Part shown: positions 26,647 through 35,958 of the stretch, one piece after another
Layout of the letters: every line of letters begins with the position of its first letter
Numbering within the stretch: position 1 is the stretch's first letter
From: Acetivibrio alkalicellulosi
GTDB lineage: Bacteria > Bacillota > Clostridia > Acetivibrionales > Acetivibrionaceae
DNA: 61,423 bases
Assembly (NCBI GenBank): GCA_008125075.1
Contig: VLTH01000002.1
Span: forward strand, 3,158,623-3,220,045
Direction: 5' to 3'
The notes under the pieces: model-generated
What the model was told of the DNA's origin: nothing
What the model saw: the letters and a program-made list of their open reading frames with translations, nothing else
Databases searched by the model: none
Made by a program: the position numbers and the translations under genes

Positions 26647-26863
26647 ACATAATAGATAAGTAATAGACTAGATAGGCATTTGCTTTTTTCATAGAATCAT
26701 ATCAGATCCTGTTTTTCAGTACTAAAATCAAATTAACAAAATAGAGCTTAAAAAGCTAAAAAATTTTTTCTTCTTTTTTTTATTTTGAAAACTTTTTTAT
26801 AACTGCCAAGGTATTTATAGAAAGAATATTTACTTTTTTAAAAAACAAGGGAGGATGATGAAA

Positions 26864-28042
26864 ATGATTAATAATTTTAGAAAGTTGATTGTTTTACTAG
26901 TTTTAACGGGGTTGATTTTGAATAATTTTACTTATTTTTCTTACGCATTAAAAGATTTTTCTGAAAGTGAAGAACCTTTAGTAATCCAAATTGGAAGGGC
27001 ATCAGGATTTAAAAATCATATTGTTGAAGTTCCTATTAGTTTTTCAAATGTTCCTACGTGTGGGTTAGACCATTTTGAATTTAAACTTAAATATGAGCTT
27101 GAGGATATAGAAATTATAGGCATAGAACCCGGAGACATAGTAATGAATCCTGAAAAAGACTTGGGTGCTTCACTAAATTATGACGAAAGTAGTATTCTTT
27201 TTGTATTTACTGATGAGTCTGCAGTAGGTAAAAGAAATATAAAAAATGATGGGGTTTTTGCCACAATTATAATAAGAGTTAAAAATGAAAGTGAAAAGTT
27301 TTCATTAATTGAACTTTTAAATCAGAGACCTTTGTTTTCTAATTACGATTATACAATGATGCCCTTTGTTTTTAAAAGTGGTGGAGTAAATCTTAATGAA
27401 TCTGGTACTGATGAAGTAAATAAAGGTGAAATAAGTGCACCTGTTATTGATTTATTTACTGTTGAATTAGAAGATATCTCAGCAAGGAAAGGTGAAACAA
27501 TAGAAATTCCAATATATCTCAAGGACTTACCAGATCACGGCATTGATGGTTTGTCTTTTGGTCTTAATTACGATCCCTCTAAATTAGATATTTTATCTAT
27601 TTCAGATGAAGGACTAGTATCTATTTTTTATTATTATATTTTTGAAGGATCTATAGGTTTTAATTTTTTGAGTTTAAATGATAAAATCACAAAAGATGGT
27701 ATATTAGCCTTTGTTACCGTTAGAGTAAAAGAAGATGCATCAGTCGGCTCAACTCAGATTATTGGAACAAGAAATTCAACAGTAATTTATCCATCTCCTA
27801 AAAATAATTATAATTTAAATATTGGTAAAATATATATAAATCCTATCTTAGGTGATTTAAATGATGATGGAGTTATTAATTCAACAGATTATATACTATT
27901 GAGAAGGTATATTCTTGGAATTAATAATGATATTCCATTAGAAAATAAAGTTGATGTGGCTGATATAAATGGAGACGGTAAAATTGATTCAACTGATTGT
28001 GTGTTACTTAGAAAATATATCCTTGAAATAACTAATTTATAA
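26864..28042 (+). CDS. Secreted protein with two cohesin modules and a type I dockerin
   Basis: This protein has about 392 residues. The ATG at 26864 is preferred because AAGGGAGG ends 9 bp upstream, while the two earlier ATGs abut the SD. A signal peptide covers about 1-28 (FRKLIVLLVLTGLILNN). Two cohesin-like modules follow, at about 37-150 and 200-325; the second has the FTVELEDISARKGETIEIPI and GLSFGLNYDPSKLDILSI strands. A C-terminal type I dockerin covers about 328-392 with two Ca-binding loops (DLNDDGVINSTDY, DINGDGKIDSTDC) carrying the ST pair at the recognition positions. It would act outside the cell as a small adaptor that plugs into another cohesin and presents its own two cohesins. 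There is no CBM or anchor. A terminator follows at 28113. Confidence 0.85.
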   Translation: MINNFRKLIVLLVLTGLILNNFTYFSYALKDFSESEEPLVIQIGRASGFKNHIVEVPISFSNVPTCGLDHFEFKLKYELEDIEIIGIEPGDIVMNPEKDLGASLNYDESSILFVFTDESAVGKRNIKNDGVFATIIIRVKNESEKFSLIELLNQRPLFSNYDYTMMPFVFKSGGVNLNESGTDEVNKGEISAPVIDLFTVELEDISARKGETIEIPIYLKDLPDHGIDGLSFGLNYDPSKLDILSISDEGLVSIFYYYIFEGSIGFNFLSLNDKITKDGILAFVTVRVKEDASVGSTQIIGTRNSTVIYPSPKNNYNLNIGKIYINPILGDLNDDGVINSTDYILLRRYILGINNDIPLENKVDVADINGDGKIDSTDCVLLRKYILEITNL

Positions 28043-28112
28043 TATGCTATTTGTAACAGGGGACCTTCTAATATGTTTGCAGCTACTACATAATATATGA
28101 AATTCTAAATAC

Positions 28113-28152
28113 AAAGAAGCCTATAGAAAGTTTTTTTAAGGCTTCTTTTTTA
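28113..28152 (+). terminator. Rho-independent terminator of the cohesin gene
   Basis: AAAGAAGCC and GGCTTCTTTTTT form a stem about 70 bp after the stop codon and end in a T-run. Confidence 0.8.
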
Positions 28153-28255
28153 TTATCTTTTGCATCCTTGCTTTATATTAAAGGATTTTTATAAGGAATT
28201 ATAGAAATTAATATTATGTCCTGTAAAATTGATCAGATTAGGGTATATACTATTC

Positions 28256-28294
28256 TTCTCAAAAAGTTTGTTTTTTTAGCAAACTTTTTAGAAG
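28256..28294. repeat. Long hairpin CTTCT-c-AAAAAGTTTG / CAAACTTTTT-a-GAAG
   Basis: A near-perfect stem encloses a T-rich loop. Its left arm resembles the CTTCTCAAAA arm of the hairpin at 31067-31102. Confidence 0.55.
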
Positions 28295-28416
28295 ATATAG
28301 TTCCTCTGTTTATCGCAGTGGAACATAACTACTATGATTGCAGCTTCCGCTGCGATATGTAATAAATGTGAAGAAAATATTCACCTTATTATTCTTATAT
28401 GAAAGAAGGTTTAAGT

Positions 28417-28872
28417 ATGGATCGAAATATTAAAGAGATTTTTTATCTCCTTATGCAACTAGAAGATAACTTTAGTAATTTTTATAAGAATATATCAATT
28501 TTTAATGACGAAAAAGTCAGCAGGATAAAAACAGTTTCTTTGGTTTTAGCAAAAGAAGAAGAAAGACATGCTGAATTTTACAAGGATTTCTTGAATAAAG
28601 AACAATATCTTACAACCATTATAATTGAAGATAAAATATATGAAAAAACAAAAGATATACTAAATGACTTTAAAAAAACTCTCAAATTAAACTCTTTTAA
28701 AAATGAAAAAGAACTAATAGAGTTTGCTATTTACTATGAAGAAAAAAATTCTGAAGTTTTAAAAACAATTTTAGAACTTGTCCCTGAAAAGAATATACAT
28801 TTAATCGAAATGCTTACAGAGCTAATCAAAATAGAAGATATTCATGCAAAAAATTTAAAAAATTTTATATAG
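28417..28872 (+). CDS. Ferritin-like / rubrerythrin-type helical protein
   Basis: This protein has about 151 residues from ATG 28417, with AGAAGG upstream; an earlier in-frame ATG overlaps the SD. It is a four-helix bundle by pattern, with likely di-iron ligands: EEERHAEFY (ExxH, helix 2), YYEEKNSEV (helix 3) and KIEDIHAKNL (ExxH, helix 4), plus a Glu in helix 1 (LEDNF). This matches the ferritin-like diiron superfamily, often used by anaerobes against peroxide or for iron handling. There is no rubredoxin domain. Cytoplasmic. It stands alone, followed by a hairpin. Confidence 0.65.
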   Translation: MDRNIKEIFYLLMQLEDNFSNFYKNISIFNDEKVSRIKTVSLVLAKEEERHAEFYKDFLNKEQYLTTIIIEDKIYEKTKDILNDFKKTLKLNSFKNEKELIEFAIYYEEKNSEVLKTILELVPEKNIHLIEMLTELIKIEDIHAKNLKNFI

Positions 28873-28935
28873 ATTTTTTATTATATTTATATAATAATAT
28901 AATAAGGAATAGCTAAAACAGTATTCTTAAAAAGC

Positions 28936-28963
28936 AAATAATGCCTTAGTGAAGGTATTATTT
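28936..28963 (+). terminator. Hairpin after the ferritin-like gene
   Basis: AAATAATGCCTT-agtg-AAGGTATTATTT is a 12-bp stem with one G-T pair and a short T-rich tail. A second small dyad, CACCTT-atag-AAGGTG, follows at 28986-29001. Confidence 0.55.
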
Positions 28964-29033
28964 AATTACTTTTAAGAGTTACTACACCTTATAGAAGGTG
29001 GGGGATTAGAATAATATAAAGGATGTATGAACT

Positions 29034-29663
29034 ATGGCAAAAACACTTTTATTTGACTTTGATGGTACTCTAGTAAATACAAAAGATATAGCAGTTCAAA
29101 TATATAATGATCTAGCAGAAGAATACAACTATAAAAAAATAAATGCTTCTGATATTTCTGGTATAAGTAAAGCCTCTATTATTGAAAGGTGCAAACTCCT
29201 TAACATACCAAAATTTAAAATTCCTTTCTTGCTATATGAAGCAACTAAAAAATTTAAAAACCATACTTTAACCATTAACCTGTTTGAAGGTATTAAAGAA
29301 GTTTTAAATACTTTATATAATGAGAATTTTAATCTAGTTATCATATCCTCAAATACAGAAGATATAATAAAAGAGGTGTTGCTAAAAAATGGCATTTATG
29401 CTTTTAGCAATATATACTCGTCAAAAAACCTTTTTGGTAAGCATATAACTATAAATAACTATATCAAAAAAAATAATCTCAAAAAAGAAGATGTCATTTA
29501 TGTAGGTGATGAACTTAGGGACATTGTTTCATGTAAAAAATGTGGAGTTAGAATTATTTCTGTTACATGGGGTTTTGATTCTCCCGAACTTCTTATGAAC
29601 AACAATCCAGATTATCTTGCAAACACTCCCGAACAAATAATTGATATTGCAAGAAGCATGTAA
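29034..29663 (+). CDS. HAD-superfamily hydrolase, phosphoglycolate-phosphatase-like
   Basis: This 209-residue protein has all HAD motifs. Motif I is LLFDFDGTLVNT (DxDGT), motif II is VIISSNT, motif III is the Lys in SKNLFGKH (about 140), and motif IV is YVGDELRDI (GDxxxD). The helical cap sits after motif I. Such enzymes hydrolyse small phosphate esters; substrate cannot be read from sequence. The ATG is preceded by AAAGGA. It is monocistronic, with a terminator at 29754. Confidence 0.85.
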   Translation: MAKTLLFDFDGTLVNTKDIAVQIYNDLAEEYNYKKINASDISGISKASIIERCKLLNIPKFKIPFLLYEATKKFKNHTLTINLFEGIKEVLNTLYNENFNLVIISSNTEDIIKEVLLKNGIYAFSNIYSSKNLFGKHITINNYIKKNNLKKEDVIYVGDELRDIVSCKKCGVRIISVTWGFDSPELLMNNNPDYLANTPEQIIDIARSM

Positions 29664-29753
29664 ATGTTTATATTTTAACAACTATGGATTAGCTAAAAAT
29701 ATTACCTCTACTTTTCACAGAACATAGCCTAAGGTATGTTATCTTAGACTAAT

Positions 29754-29783
29754 ACTCTGCCTTTATAGAAGGTGGAGTTTTTT
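29754..29783 (+). terminator. Rho-independent terminator of the HAD gene
   Basis: ACTC-tg-CCTT and AAGG-tg-GAGT pair and are followed by TTTTTT. Confidence 0.8.
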
Positions 29784-29944
29784 ATATTGAGGTTGCTACA
29801 TACCTCCACTATGCTAGATAATATGTACAGTTCTTATAGCCTTTATTATTGGTTTTAGTATATTTAGTATAAGTTATTGAAAGTGAACTAATTTAGGGTG
29901 TATGTAATAAATGTGAATAAAAATATTCTATAAACTTAAGTTAC

Positions 29945-30037
29945 GAAGCCTAGAGCCTGTAAGTACTCCTTGAGGACTTTGCAAAAGTCGCTTAGCGTAG
30001 AAACCGTTGTACTAACAGGCTCTAATACTTGCTTCAT
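29945..30037. ncRNA. Large folded element, possible structured RNA or terminator
   Basis: Nested complementary arms are visible. The outer pair is GAAGC (about 29945) with GCTTC (about 30033). The main stem is GAGCCTGT-a-AGTAC (29953-29966) with GTACT-a-ACAGGCTC (30009-30022). An inner ACTTT-gcaa-AAGT helix and a CGCTTAGCG dyad lie in the loop. The stem of about 13 bp with a single A-A bulge is far stronger than expected by chance here. No family recognised; strand unknown. Confidence 0.4.
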
Positions 30038-30094
30038 AATGTTTCTTTCATATCTTTCTTTAATTAATAATATACACCTTTACCTAGTTACAAT

Positions 30095-31036
30095 TCATGC
30101 CCCTATGCCATTTGATAATACTACATTAGCTTGATTATCTTTAATTTCATAAATATTGTATCCAAATCCTTCGAAATATTTGTATTTAACTATTACTTCC
30201 ATGCTATTGTTATTATTCAAATCAGCTATTCCCACAATTTCATAAGATATTGGACCTCCATCAGAATACTCACCATCAATTGCATAAAAATCACCTTCAA
30301 GAAATAGCCTTTCAGATATACCATTAATTTCTTTGTTTATAAAGACCATAGAATATGTTCCTTTTTTATATGTAGCTCCTAATTCATCAATATTACTTGC
30401 CATAATCAATATTTCTTCATTTCCATTTCCATTTAAATCAACTTGATAAATCTGTGTTATTGTTGCTGAAACACTATTAATATCATTTTCAAATAAAATA
30501 TCATTAACTAATTCTATAAAATAGCTATCATCATTTTGAAATTTAATTTGACGTGGTATAATATTCCAACTCCCATTAATAGCAATGTAATCATTAGGGA
30601 GTTCAAATTCAGCATCAATATAAATCATCTTAGTTAAAATAGGATCAAGTATTGTTACCCCTTCTCCAGTTCCAGTTCCTAATAATTTATTAAAATCATA
30701 AATTTTATATATTTCATTTCCTTTTATATGTTGTTCAACATACTCTAAAGAAATCCATTCACCATTTTTGTATCCACCCATTAAAAAATCATCAATAACA
30801 ATAAGCTGATACTCTTCAGCAAAATTTTCTACTTTAGCATTATCTATATTATGGCTTTCAATAGTTTTAATATTACCCGCTTCATCAGTCTTTGAAGTAT
30901 TACCTTCAATATTATTTTTTTCTACCCTTTCAATCTCATTAGATTTACTATTACTTATTTCTTCAGTTTTCTCACCACAACCTGCAAATAAAATACTTGT
31001 AACTAAAATAGTAATAATAATTATTATTTTATTCAT
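30095..31036 (-). CDS. Secreted lipoprotein with DxNGNG repeats
   Basis: This 313-residue protein has a clear lipoprotein signal (IIIITILVTSILFAGCGE, Cys near 20). A low-complexity acidic linker leads to a beta-rich domain. Two segments, YQVDLNGNGNEEILI and VGIADLNNNNSMEVIVKY, are VCBS/FG-GAP-like calcium-type loops. The YKYFEGFGYNIYEIKDN end is typical of small Clostridial lipoproteins of unknown role. It would be anchored on the outer face of the membrane. It lies downstream of the dockerin/M15 gene on the same strand. Confidence 0.7.
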   Translation of the reverse strand: MNKIIIIITILVTSILFAGCGEKTEEISNSKSNEIERVEKNNIEGNTSKTDEAGNIKTIESHNIDNAKVENFAEEYQLIVIDDFLMGGYKNGEWISLEYVEQHIKGNEIYKIYDFNKLLGTGTGEGVTILDPILTKMIYIDAEFELPNDYIAINGSWNIIPRQIKFQNDDSYFIELVNDILFENDINSVSATITQIYQVDLNGNGNEEILIMASNIDELGATYKKGTYSMVFINKEINGISERLFLEGDFYAIDGEYSDGGPISYEIVGIADLNNNNSMEVIVKYKYFEGFGYNIYEIKDNQANVVLSNGIGA

Positions 31037-31066
31037 TAATTCTCATCCTTTCGTTTTAAGTATATT

Positions 31067-31102
31067 ATACTTCTCAAAAAAGCAAGCTCTTTTGAGAAGT
31101 AT
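31067..31102. repeat. 13-bp stem hairpin ATACTTCTCAAAA / TTTTGAGAAGTAT
   Basis: A perfect 13-bp inverted repeat with a 10-base loop lies in the 123-bp gap between the dockerin/M15 gene and the lipoprotein gene. It has no clean T-run. It could be a terminator for the upstream gene or an operator for the lipoprotein gene. Confidence 0.55.
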
Positions 31103-31159
31103 AAATACCTTAGAGGATCTGTTTAAATAAAATTTCATTGATAACTATAATAAATGTTA

Positions 31160-34100
31160 TCATCCACCTAAATAACTAAAGTGCATATAGTCTTTCAGGG
31201 AATTCCAATCTCCTCCCCAATCCCATCCATATTTTTTAAATATTCTTACAACCGAACTATTAGCAGCTATTGAATATTGACTATTTTGAGGATCGTACGC
31301 TCCACCAGCTACTAATCTTAGGTTGCCATTTCTATCTTTAGTATACATACCATTCCATGTCCAATTAATATCTATAGCAGTACCTGACGGATGATTAGGA
31401 TATCTAATATTATTACTGCTATCAAAATCTTGACTTCCCCATCTCCATCCACCAATTTCCTGTATGGGAAACTGTTCTGGATCATTGTATATTTCAGTAA
31501 AAATAGCTTTTACTTGTTCAACTAGCTCTTCATGAACCTTTATAGTATAATTAGTACTTTCTTTTAGCCCTGTTCTTGTATTTATTGTCCATGCAGGTAT
31601 GGTAACATTTGCTTGAAAACTTAATGACAGCTCCCTGTCATTCCATGTTTTTAGTAAACTTCTTTGCTGTATTACTCTGTTACGATTTGGCTCAGTCCTT
31701 GGCATTGCTTCCACAGTAACAATTTCTGAACTTACTAGAATTCCTTCACTACCTGGAATATTTCTTCCTTTTACTTGTATATCAAATTTCCCAGATGAAG
31801 GCAATAAATATTCATATTCTAAGTTAATTATATCAGTATTGTTGTTTCCATGTCCAGTATTTACCCATTGCCCATTAACAAAAACCGCAAGGTGGTGACA
31901 ATTTTCACCTGTAGCAGTCACCTTTATTTTTTCCCCTACTTCTAATTTAGTTCCATGCAAAGGTAAACTCAGTTTAACTTTTGGAGAAGAATTATAGAAA
32001 TTAATATTATTTAAAACATAACGATAACTCCAGCTATTTCTATCAGGTTGTGCACTTTCTTCATCCCATGGCATAGATAAATCAAACCACGTATCTTTTC
32101 CAACTATACCATTTAAATTACCTCTTTGCTTCTTCTGAAACTTTTCAACAGCCTCCTTTGTATTTTCGCAGTATATACCTAAAGTTATATTATTCCTAGA
32201 CAAGTTTAGAAGGCCATGAACTGCTAATAATTTTTGCAAGACTATTACATCATCTTTATTATTATTTTCACCATGTTCCAGTGACCAAAGTCTTTCTCCT
32301 GTATCAACAATTGTTACACGCACTATGCTTCCATCTAGTAAAAACTTAGTTAGTGGAATAATGTTACTCTCGTCAAATGCAATTCTTCCTCCTCCATAAA
32401 ATGATTCTATTCTCCCTATTACCAATCCAATAGTTTTTCCTGTTCTTATCAATATTGAATTGTTAGTTACAAATCTGGCATTCCACCTTGTATAAATTAA
32501 GGCATACTCTCTATATATAGCACCGTGAACCTGATACTCTTTTAATGCATTACTACCACTTGTTAAGCCATCACTTATAGTTCCTATTATTTCTTGTTGG
32601 GTAGGAGTTTTTCCTCCTGCTTCTATTTTCTTAAAGCAGTAATCAACAAAGTTTATAATTCTTGTTCTAGCATAATAATCATTAGTTTTTGGTACATATA
32701 TACCTGCTATTTCCCTATTGGTTTTAGTATCAATAATAACAGCCCTAACATTTGAACTTCTGCTCAATTCTATAATTGTGTTATTAATATTAGTTTTAAA
32801 TGTGTCTAAGCTCTGTTGATCGGAATAGACACTGTCAATTACAAATGCTATATTAGTAGTTCTGTTTTGAGCTAAAATGTACCCTAATACAAAAATTCCA
32901 TGGCTTAATACATTTAAGGCATACACTTCATCTTCTGAATTCAATTGTTGTGATGAAGAATAATTATTAAAATGCATATTTGTAACAGTTGTAGATATGC
33001 GTCCATTTACACTATCTAGTTTAGTTGCCTGTGGTACTAGTGTATCTGTGTTTTCGTCATACCAATAAATCATAAGGTCCTCTTCATTTAATTGCTCTAA
33101 TTGATTTTCGCTTAGCTTAAACCCAACTTCCATCCAATCAAATTCTGATGATGTACTTACTTTTATTGGTTCTCCAATAAAACCTACCTTCTCATCAAAC
33201 ATTTCAAACATATTTGTAACTTTTGTTGTATTATTTATGTTACTATCACTGTTAATTGTGATTTCAGGTATAACTTCTGTATTTCTAAATCCTATATAGT
33301 TTTCTCTTGAAACATTTTTTGGAGCCTTTCCATCTTGTAAGTTCTCAGGTATTATATTAACTTTACAGAAAAGGCTTGAAGGTGCAAGTATGTCATACAT
33401 TGGTTGTGCTGAAACTATTATAGTTCCCTCACTTTTTGCAGTTAATACTCCTTTAGATATAGTTGCTACTTCAGGATCGCTTACAGACCAAAAATATGAG
33501 TCATTATATAACTCAACAGGTATAATGTGATCCACTAAATTTATTTCTTCTCCTTCTTTTAATAATACCTCATCATATAAAAGACTTATTGATGCATTTC
33601 TTTTAAAGTTATTTATATCAACATAATACTCATTTTGCCTGATATCATTTATTATTTCATAATACTTTCCATCATTATCATAATCTATTCTTTCTAAAGT
33701 ACTTATGTAATTTGTTGTACATGAAATGCCCTCTACAGATTTATATGTTCGACCTGAGAGACTATCATAACCTTCTCGGATCTGATCATCAGTTAAATTA
33801 TAGTATCCATAAAACCCCTGACCTCTTTTCACACCTGCATTCCACGTAGCATCCATATGATACCAGTGATTATCTATTTTAACCACATTCCATGCATGAT
33901 CTTCATTTGTAACTATTATATTTTCTATACCTGCTGCTTTTAACATTTTATGTGCCAGCATTGCATAACCAGTACATTTAGTTTTTCCATGATAAAGAGC
34001 GCTATATGCATTATTATATTCACCAGAATAGTCATATTGCAAATAATTTAAAATAAAGTCATGTATAAGCTTTTGTTTTTCATGTTGGCTCATTTGGCTA

Positions 34101-35254
34101 TTTGTAAGCTTTGAAACTATATAATCGACAGTTTCACTTACATAATCTTCCTGTTCTTTTGTAGTACTATAATTAAAGCTAAATCTTATTCCCGAAACAC
34201 CCATTGAAAATACAATTTCATATCTATAATCCAAAATTGCTGCCTTTAGATATGTATCATTTTCTAATATTAGACTAATAATATCATCTATACTGCTAGT
34301 TTCAATTGTATCTTTATATACAAGATTTATATTTTCTGTTCTATTATTAAGATTTCTTAGCAACTCAGTCTTAAACTCATCTTCAGAACGTGCAACGCCA
34401 GTATACTCATAAGTGTTGTCATATACAAATTCGAATTCTATGTTTAGGTTTCCTGCAACACCATTCCAACTATACGCTCTTCTCAAAACTATAAATGGAT
34501 CAATACTTTCTTTAATAGCCTGTATTATTGAATCATCAACCCTATTACTTAAATCAATAACATCCCCGTCATATACCACTCTATAAACAGTTTCCCTTCT
34601 CCAAAAGCTATCAACTAGTGCATTTTTAAGTTGTTCCATATTACTTACTGGCAAACTTACTTCACAAACGTTGCTTTCCTCAGACATATGTCCCTCATAT
34701 GCTGCTACAACTGTAAATTTATATGTTTTACCCGGATCCAATTCATTATTAGTATATGTTGTTTCTCCCACTATTGCATCAAAAAAGCAACCGTCGTCAT
34801 ATATTATGTATACAATATCATCAATATTATCTTTTGAATGTAACCAAGACAGGGATGCTGAAGTAGATTGCTTAGATACTAAATTCAAATTTTCAGGTGT
34901 ATTTAATGTAATAGGATCGGAAGGTATAGGATTTAATTTTTCAACAGGAAATTCATCTATAATTCTAAGAATATACCTTCTTAAAAGAACATAATCAGTA
35001 CTGTCAATGCTACCATCACCATTTAAGTCAGAAGCCTTAACATTAATTGAATCTATTCCAGATATCATCAATAAATACCTTCTTAATAAGACACAATCAG
35101 TACTGTCAATGCTACCATCACTATTAACATCTCCATACTTGATAAAATCATTTTGATTCTGTGCATAAACCAATGAATAATCTAAATTAATTATCGACGT
35201 AAAAACCATACAAACCAAAACTACAATACCTAAAACTCTTTTAAAATTACTCAT
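31160..35254 (-). CDS. Secreted multidomain protein: N-terminal dockerin, Fn3, transglutaminase, Big2, PG-binding, M15 peptidase
   Basis: This is a 1,364-residue protein. The signal peptide covers about 1-31. A type I dockerin lies at about 40-103, with DVNSDGSIDSTDC and DLNGDGSIDSTDY, both with ST. An Fn3-like domain covers 112-197. The transglutaminase-like domain has Cys of KCTGYAM near 426, His of EDHAWNVV near 450 and Asp of HMDATWN near 466. A Big2-like domain lies at about 565-640 (VATISKGVLTAKSEGTIIVS). A long unknown region follows, then a peptidoglycan-binding domain at about 1008-1065. The C-terminal M15 D,D-carboxypeptidase-like domain has HPSGTAIDIN near 1283 and a DYMHFSYLGG end. 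It would act at the cell wall and dock onto a cohesin. A dockerin at the N terminus is uncommon. It probably modifies peptidoglycan or wall proteins rather than cellulose. Confidence 0.85.
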   Translation of the reverse strand: MSNFKRVLGIVVLVCMVFTSIINLDYSLVYAQNQNDFIKYGDVNSDGSIDSTDCVLLRRYLLMISGIDSINVKASDLNGDGSIDSTDYVLLRRYILRIIDEFPVEKLNPIPSDPITLNTPENLNLVSKQSTSASLSWLHSKDNIDDIVYIIYDDGCFFDAIVGETTYTNNELDPGKTYKFTVVAAYEGHMSEESNVCEVSLPVSNMEQLKNALVDSFWRRETVYRVVYDGDVIDLSNRVDDSIIQAIKESIDPFIVLRRAYSWNGVAGNLNIEFEFVYDNTYEYTGVARSEDEFKTELLRNLNNRTENINLVYKDTIETSSIDDIISLILENDTYLKAAILDYRYEIVFSMGVSGIRFSFNYSTTKEQEDYVSETVDYIVSKLTNSQMSQHEKQKLIHDFILNYLQYDYSGEYNNAYSALYHGKTKCTGYAMLAHKMLKAAGIENIIVTNEDHAWNVVKIDNHWYHMDATWNAGVKRGQGFYGYYNLTDDQIREGYDSLSGRTYKSVEGISCTTNYISTLERIDYDNDGKYYEIINDIRQNEYYVDINNFKRNASISLLYDEVLLKEGEEINLVDHIIPVELYNDSYFWSVSDPEVATISKGVLTAKSEGTIIVSAQPMYDILAPSSLFCKVNIIPENLQDGKAPKNVSRENYIGFRNTEVIPEITINSDSNINNTTKVTNMFEMFDEKVGFIGEPIKVSTSSEFDWMEVGFKLSENQLEQLNEEDLMIYWYDENTDTLVPQATKLDSVNGRISTTVTNMHFNNYSSSQQLNSEDEVYALNVLSHGIFVLGYILAQNRTTNIAFVIDSVYSDQQSLDTFKTNINNTIIELSRSSNVRAVIIDTKTNREIAGIYVPKTNDYYARTRIINFVDYCFKKIEAGGKTPTQQEIIGTISDGLTSGSNALKEYQVHGAIYREYALIYTRWNARFVTNNSILIRTGKTIGLVIGRIESFYGGGRIAFDESNIIPLTKFLLDGSIVRVTIVDTGERLWSLEHGENNNKDDVIVLQKLLAVHGLLNLSRNNITLGIYCENTKEAVEKFQKKQRGNLNGIVGKDTWFDLSMPWDEESAQPDRNSWSYRYVLNNINFYNSSPKVKLSLPLHGTKLEVGEKIKVTATGENCHHLAVFVNGQWVNTGHGNNNTDIINLEYEYLLPSSGKFDIQVKGRNIPGSEGILVSSEIVTVEAMPRTEPNRNRVIQQRSLLKTWNDRELSLSFQANVTIPAWTINTRTGLKESTNYTIKVHEELVEQVKAIFTEIYNDPEQFPIQEIGGWRWGSQDFDSSNNIRYPNHPSGTAIDINWTWNGMYTKDRNGNLRLVAGGAYDPQNSQYSIAANSSVVRIFKKYGWDWGGDWNSLKDYMHFSYLGG

Positions 35255-35958
35255 TACAAAATTACCCCCTAAATTTTATTTTTTTATAGCAAAAACCTGT
35301 ATACTTTAAATCATACAGATTTTAACTTTCTGATAACATTTTTTCTATAAACTTTTAATATTTTTATTTAATTTAATAACGCAAAATTGCTTGATTTTAA
35401 GTTTTAAAATCAAAAGTCACTCTCGTTTTAAACACATATTCAAACTTCTCAAACACATAGGAATAATAAGGACGTTAATAGAAATTTCAATCATAAAAAT
35501 TTTACATTACGTAGCCTGATACTCCCCTTGTATAAAATAAATTTATTGCTTTTATTTAGCCACTATTTATAAAATGTTAGCATAACAAAATAAATAGTCA
35601 GCTATTTATATATATTTTGTTATAATGATATAATAGATTTTTACATATGTCAACACAAAAAACATTTTAAGGTACATATATCTTTCGTGTTCAAAAATAT
35701 GAAAGAACCATTATGAAACAGGTTTTAGAGCTTGTTACATACAACGAAGAGAGCACTGTTTGATCTATAGCAAGTTTCGTTCAACCTCGAAGAGTATTTA
35801 GCAACCGTATTCCATGAATTTTCAGAAAGTTTTGCTTTGTATTTACAATTGCATCTATTATATTACTTATGATATAAAAATCTAGCCTGGTATACTGTTT
35901 GTTAAAATAAAAATGTTATAATAAAACAATAATATTTAATTAAAGGAGATAACCTAAA
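35255..35958. other. 704-bp divergent spacer
   Basis: No convincing gene seen. It should hold promoters for the dockerin/M15 gene (left) and the IMPase-like gene (right, with AAAGGAG before its ATG). The stretch 35710-35870 is less AT-rich and may be a decayed coding remnant, but no frame is long or recognisable. Confidence 0.4.

Larger units (their letters stand above)
26306..26863. promoter_or_regulatory. 558-bp divergent spacer between the sheath cluster and the cohesin gene
   Basis: No gene seen. It should carry the promoters of both divergent units. A minus-strand TATAAT lies near 26350. It also holds three inverted repeats: TGAGC-AAAAA-GCTCA (26511-26525), the imperfect stem at 26566-26605, and the 10-bp arms at 26624-26646. 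Confidence 0.5.
28043..28416 (+). other. 374-bp spacer with terminator and structured leader
   Basis: No gene seen. After the cohesin-gene terminator it has a second strong hairpin (28256-28294). A further region that can fold follows (ATCGCAG near 28313 pairing with CTGCGAT near 28350, enclosing GCAGC-ttcc-GCTGC). Last is a 17-bp sequence, TATGTAATAAATGTGAA (28356-28372), repeated at 29901. Confidence 0.5.
29664..30094. other. 431-bp convergent spacer rich in folded elements
   Basis: No gene seen. It holds the HAD-gene terminator, the second copy of TATGTAATAAATGTGAA (29901-29917), and the large folded element at 29945-30037. Confidence 0.55.

Noticed and set aside
28900-29033. Possible riboswitch before the HAD gene
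   Set aside because: Two small hairpins only; no known aptamer motif and they fit transcription ends.
29945-30037. Possible integron attC site
   Set aside because: The stem is suggestive, but the RYYYAAC and GTTRRRY core sites are not present and no integron integrase is near.
35710-35870. Short frames in the 704-bp spacer
   Set aside because: Too short and interrupted; no similarity that I can recognise.
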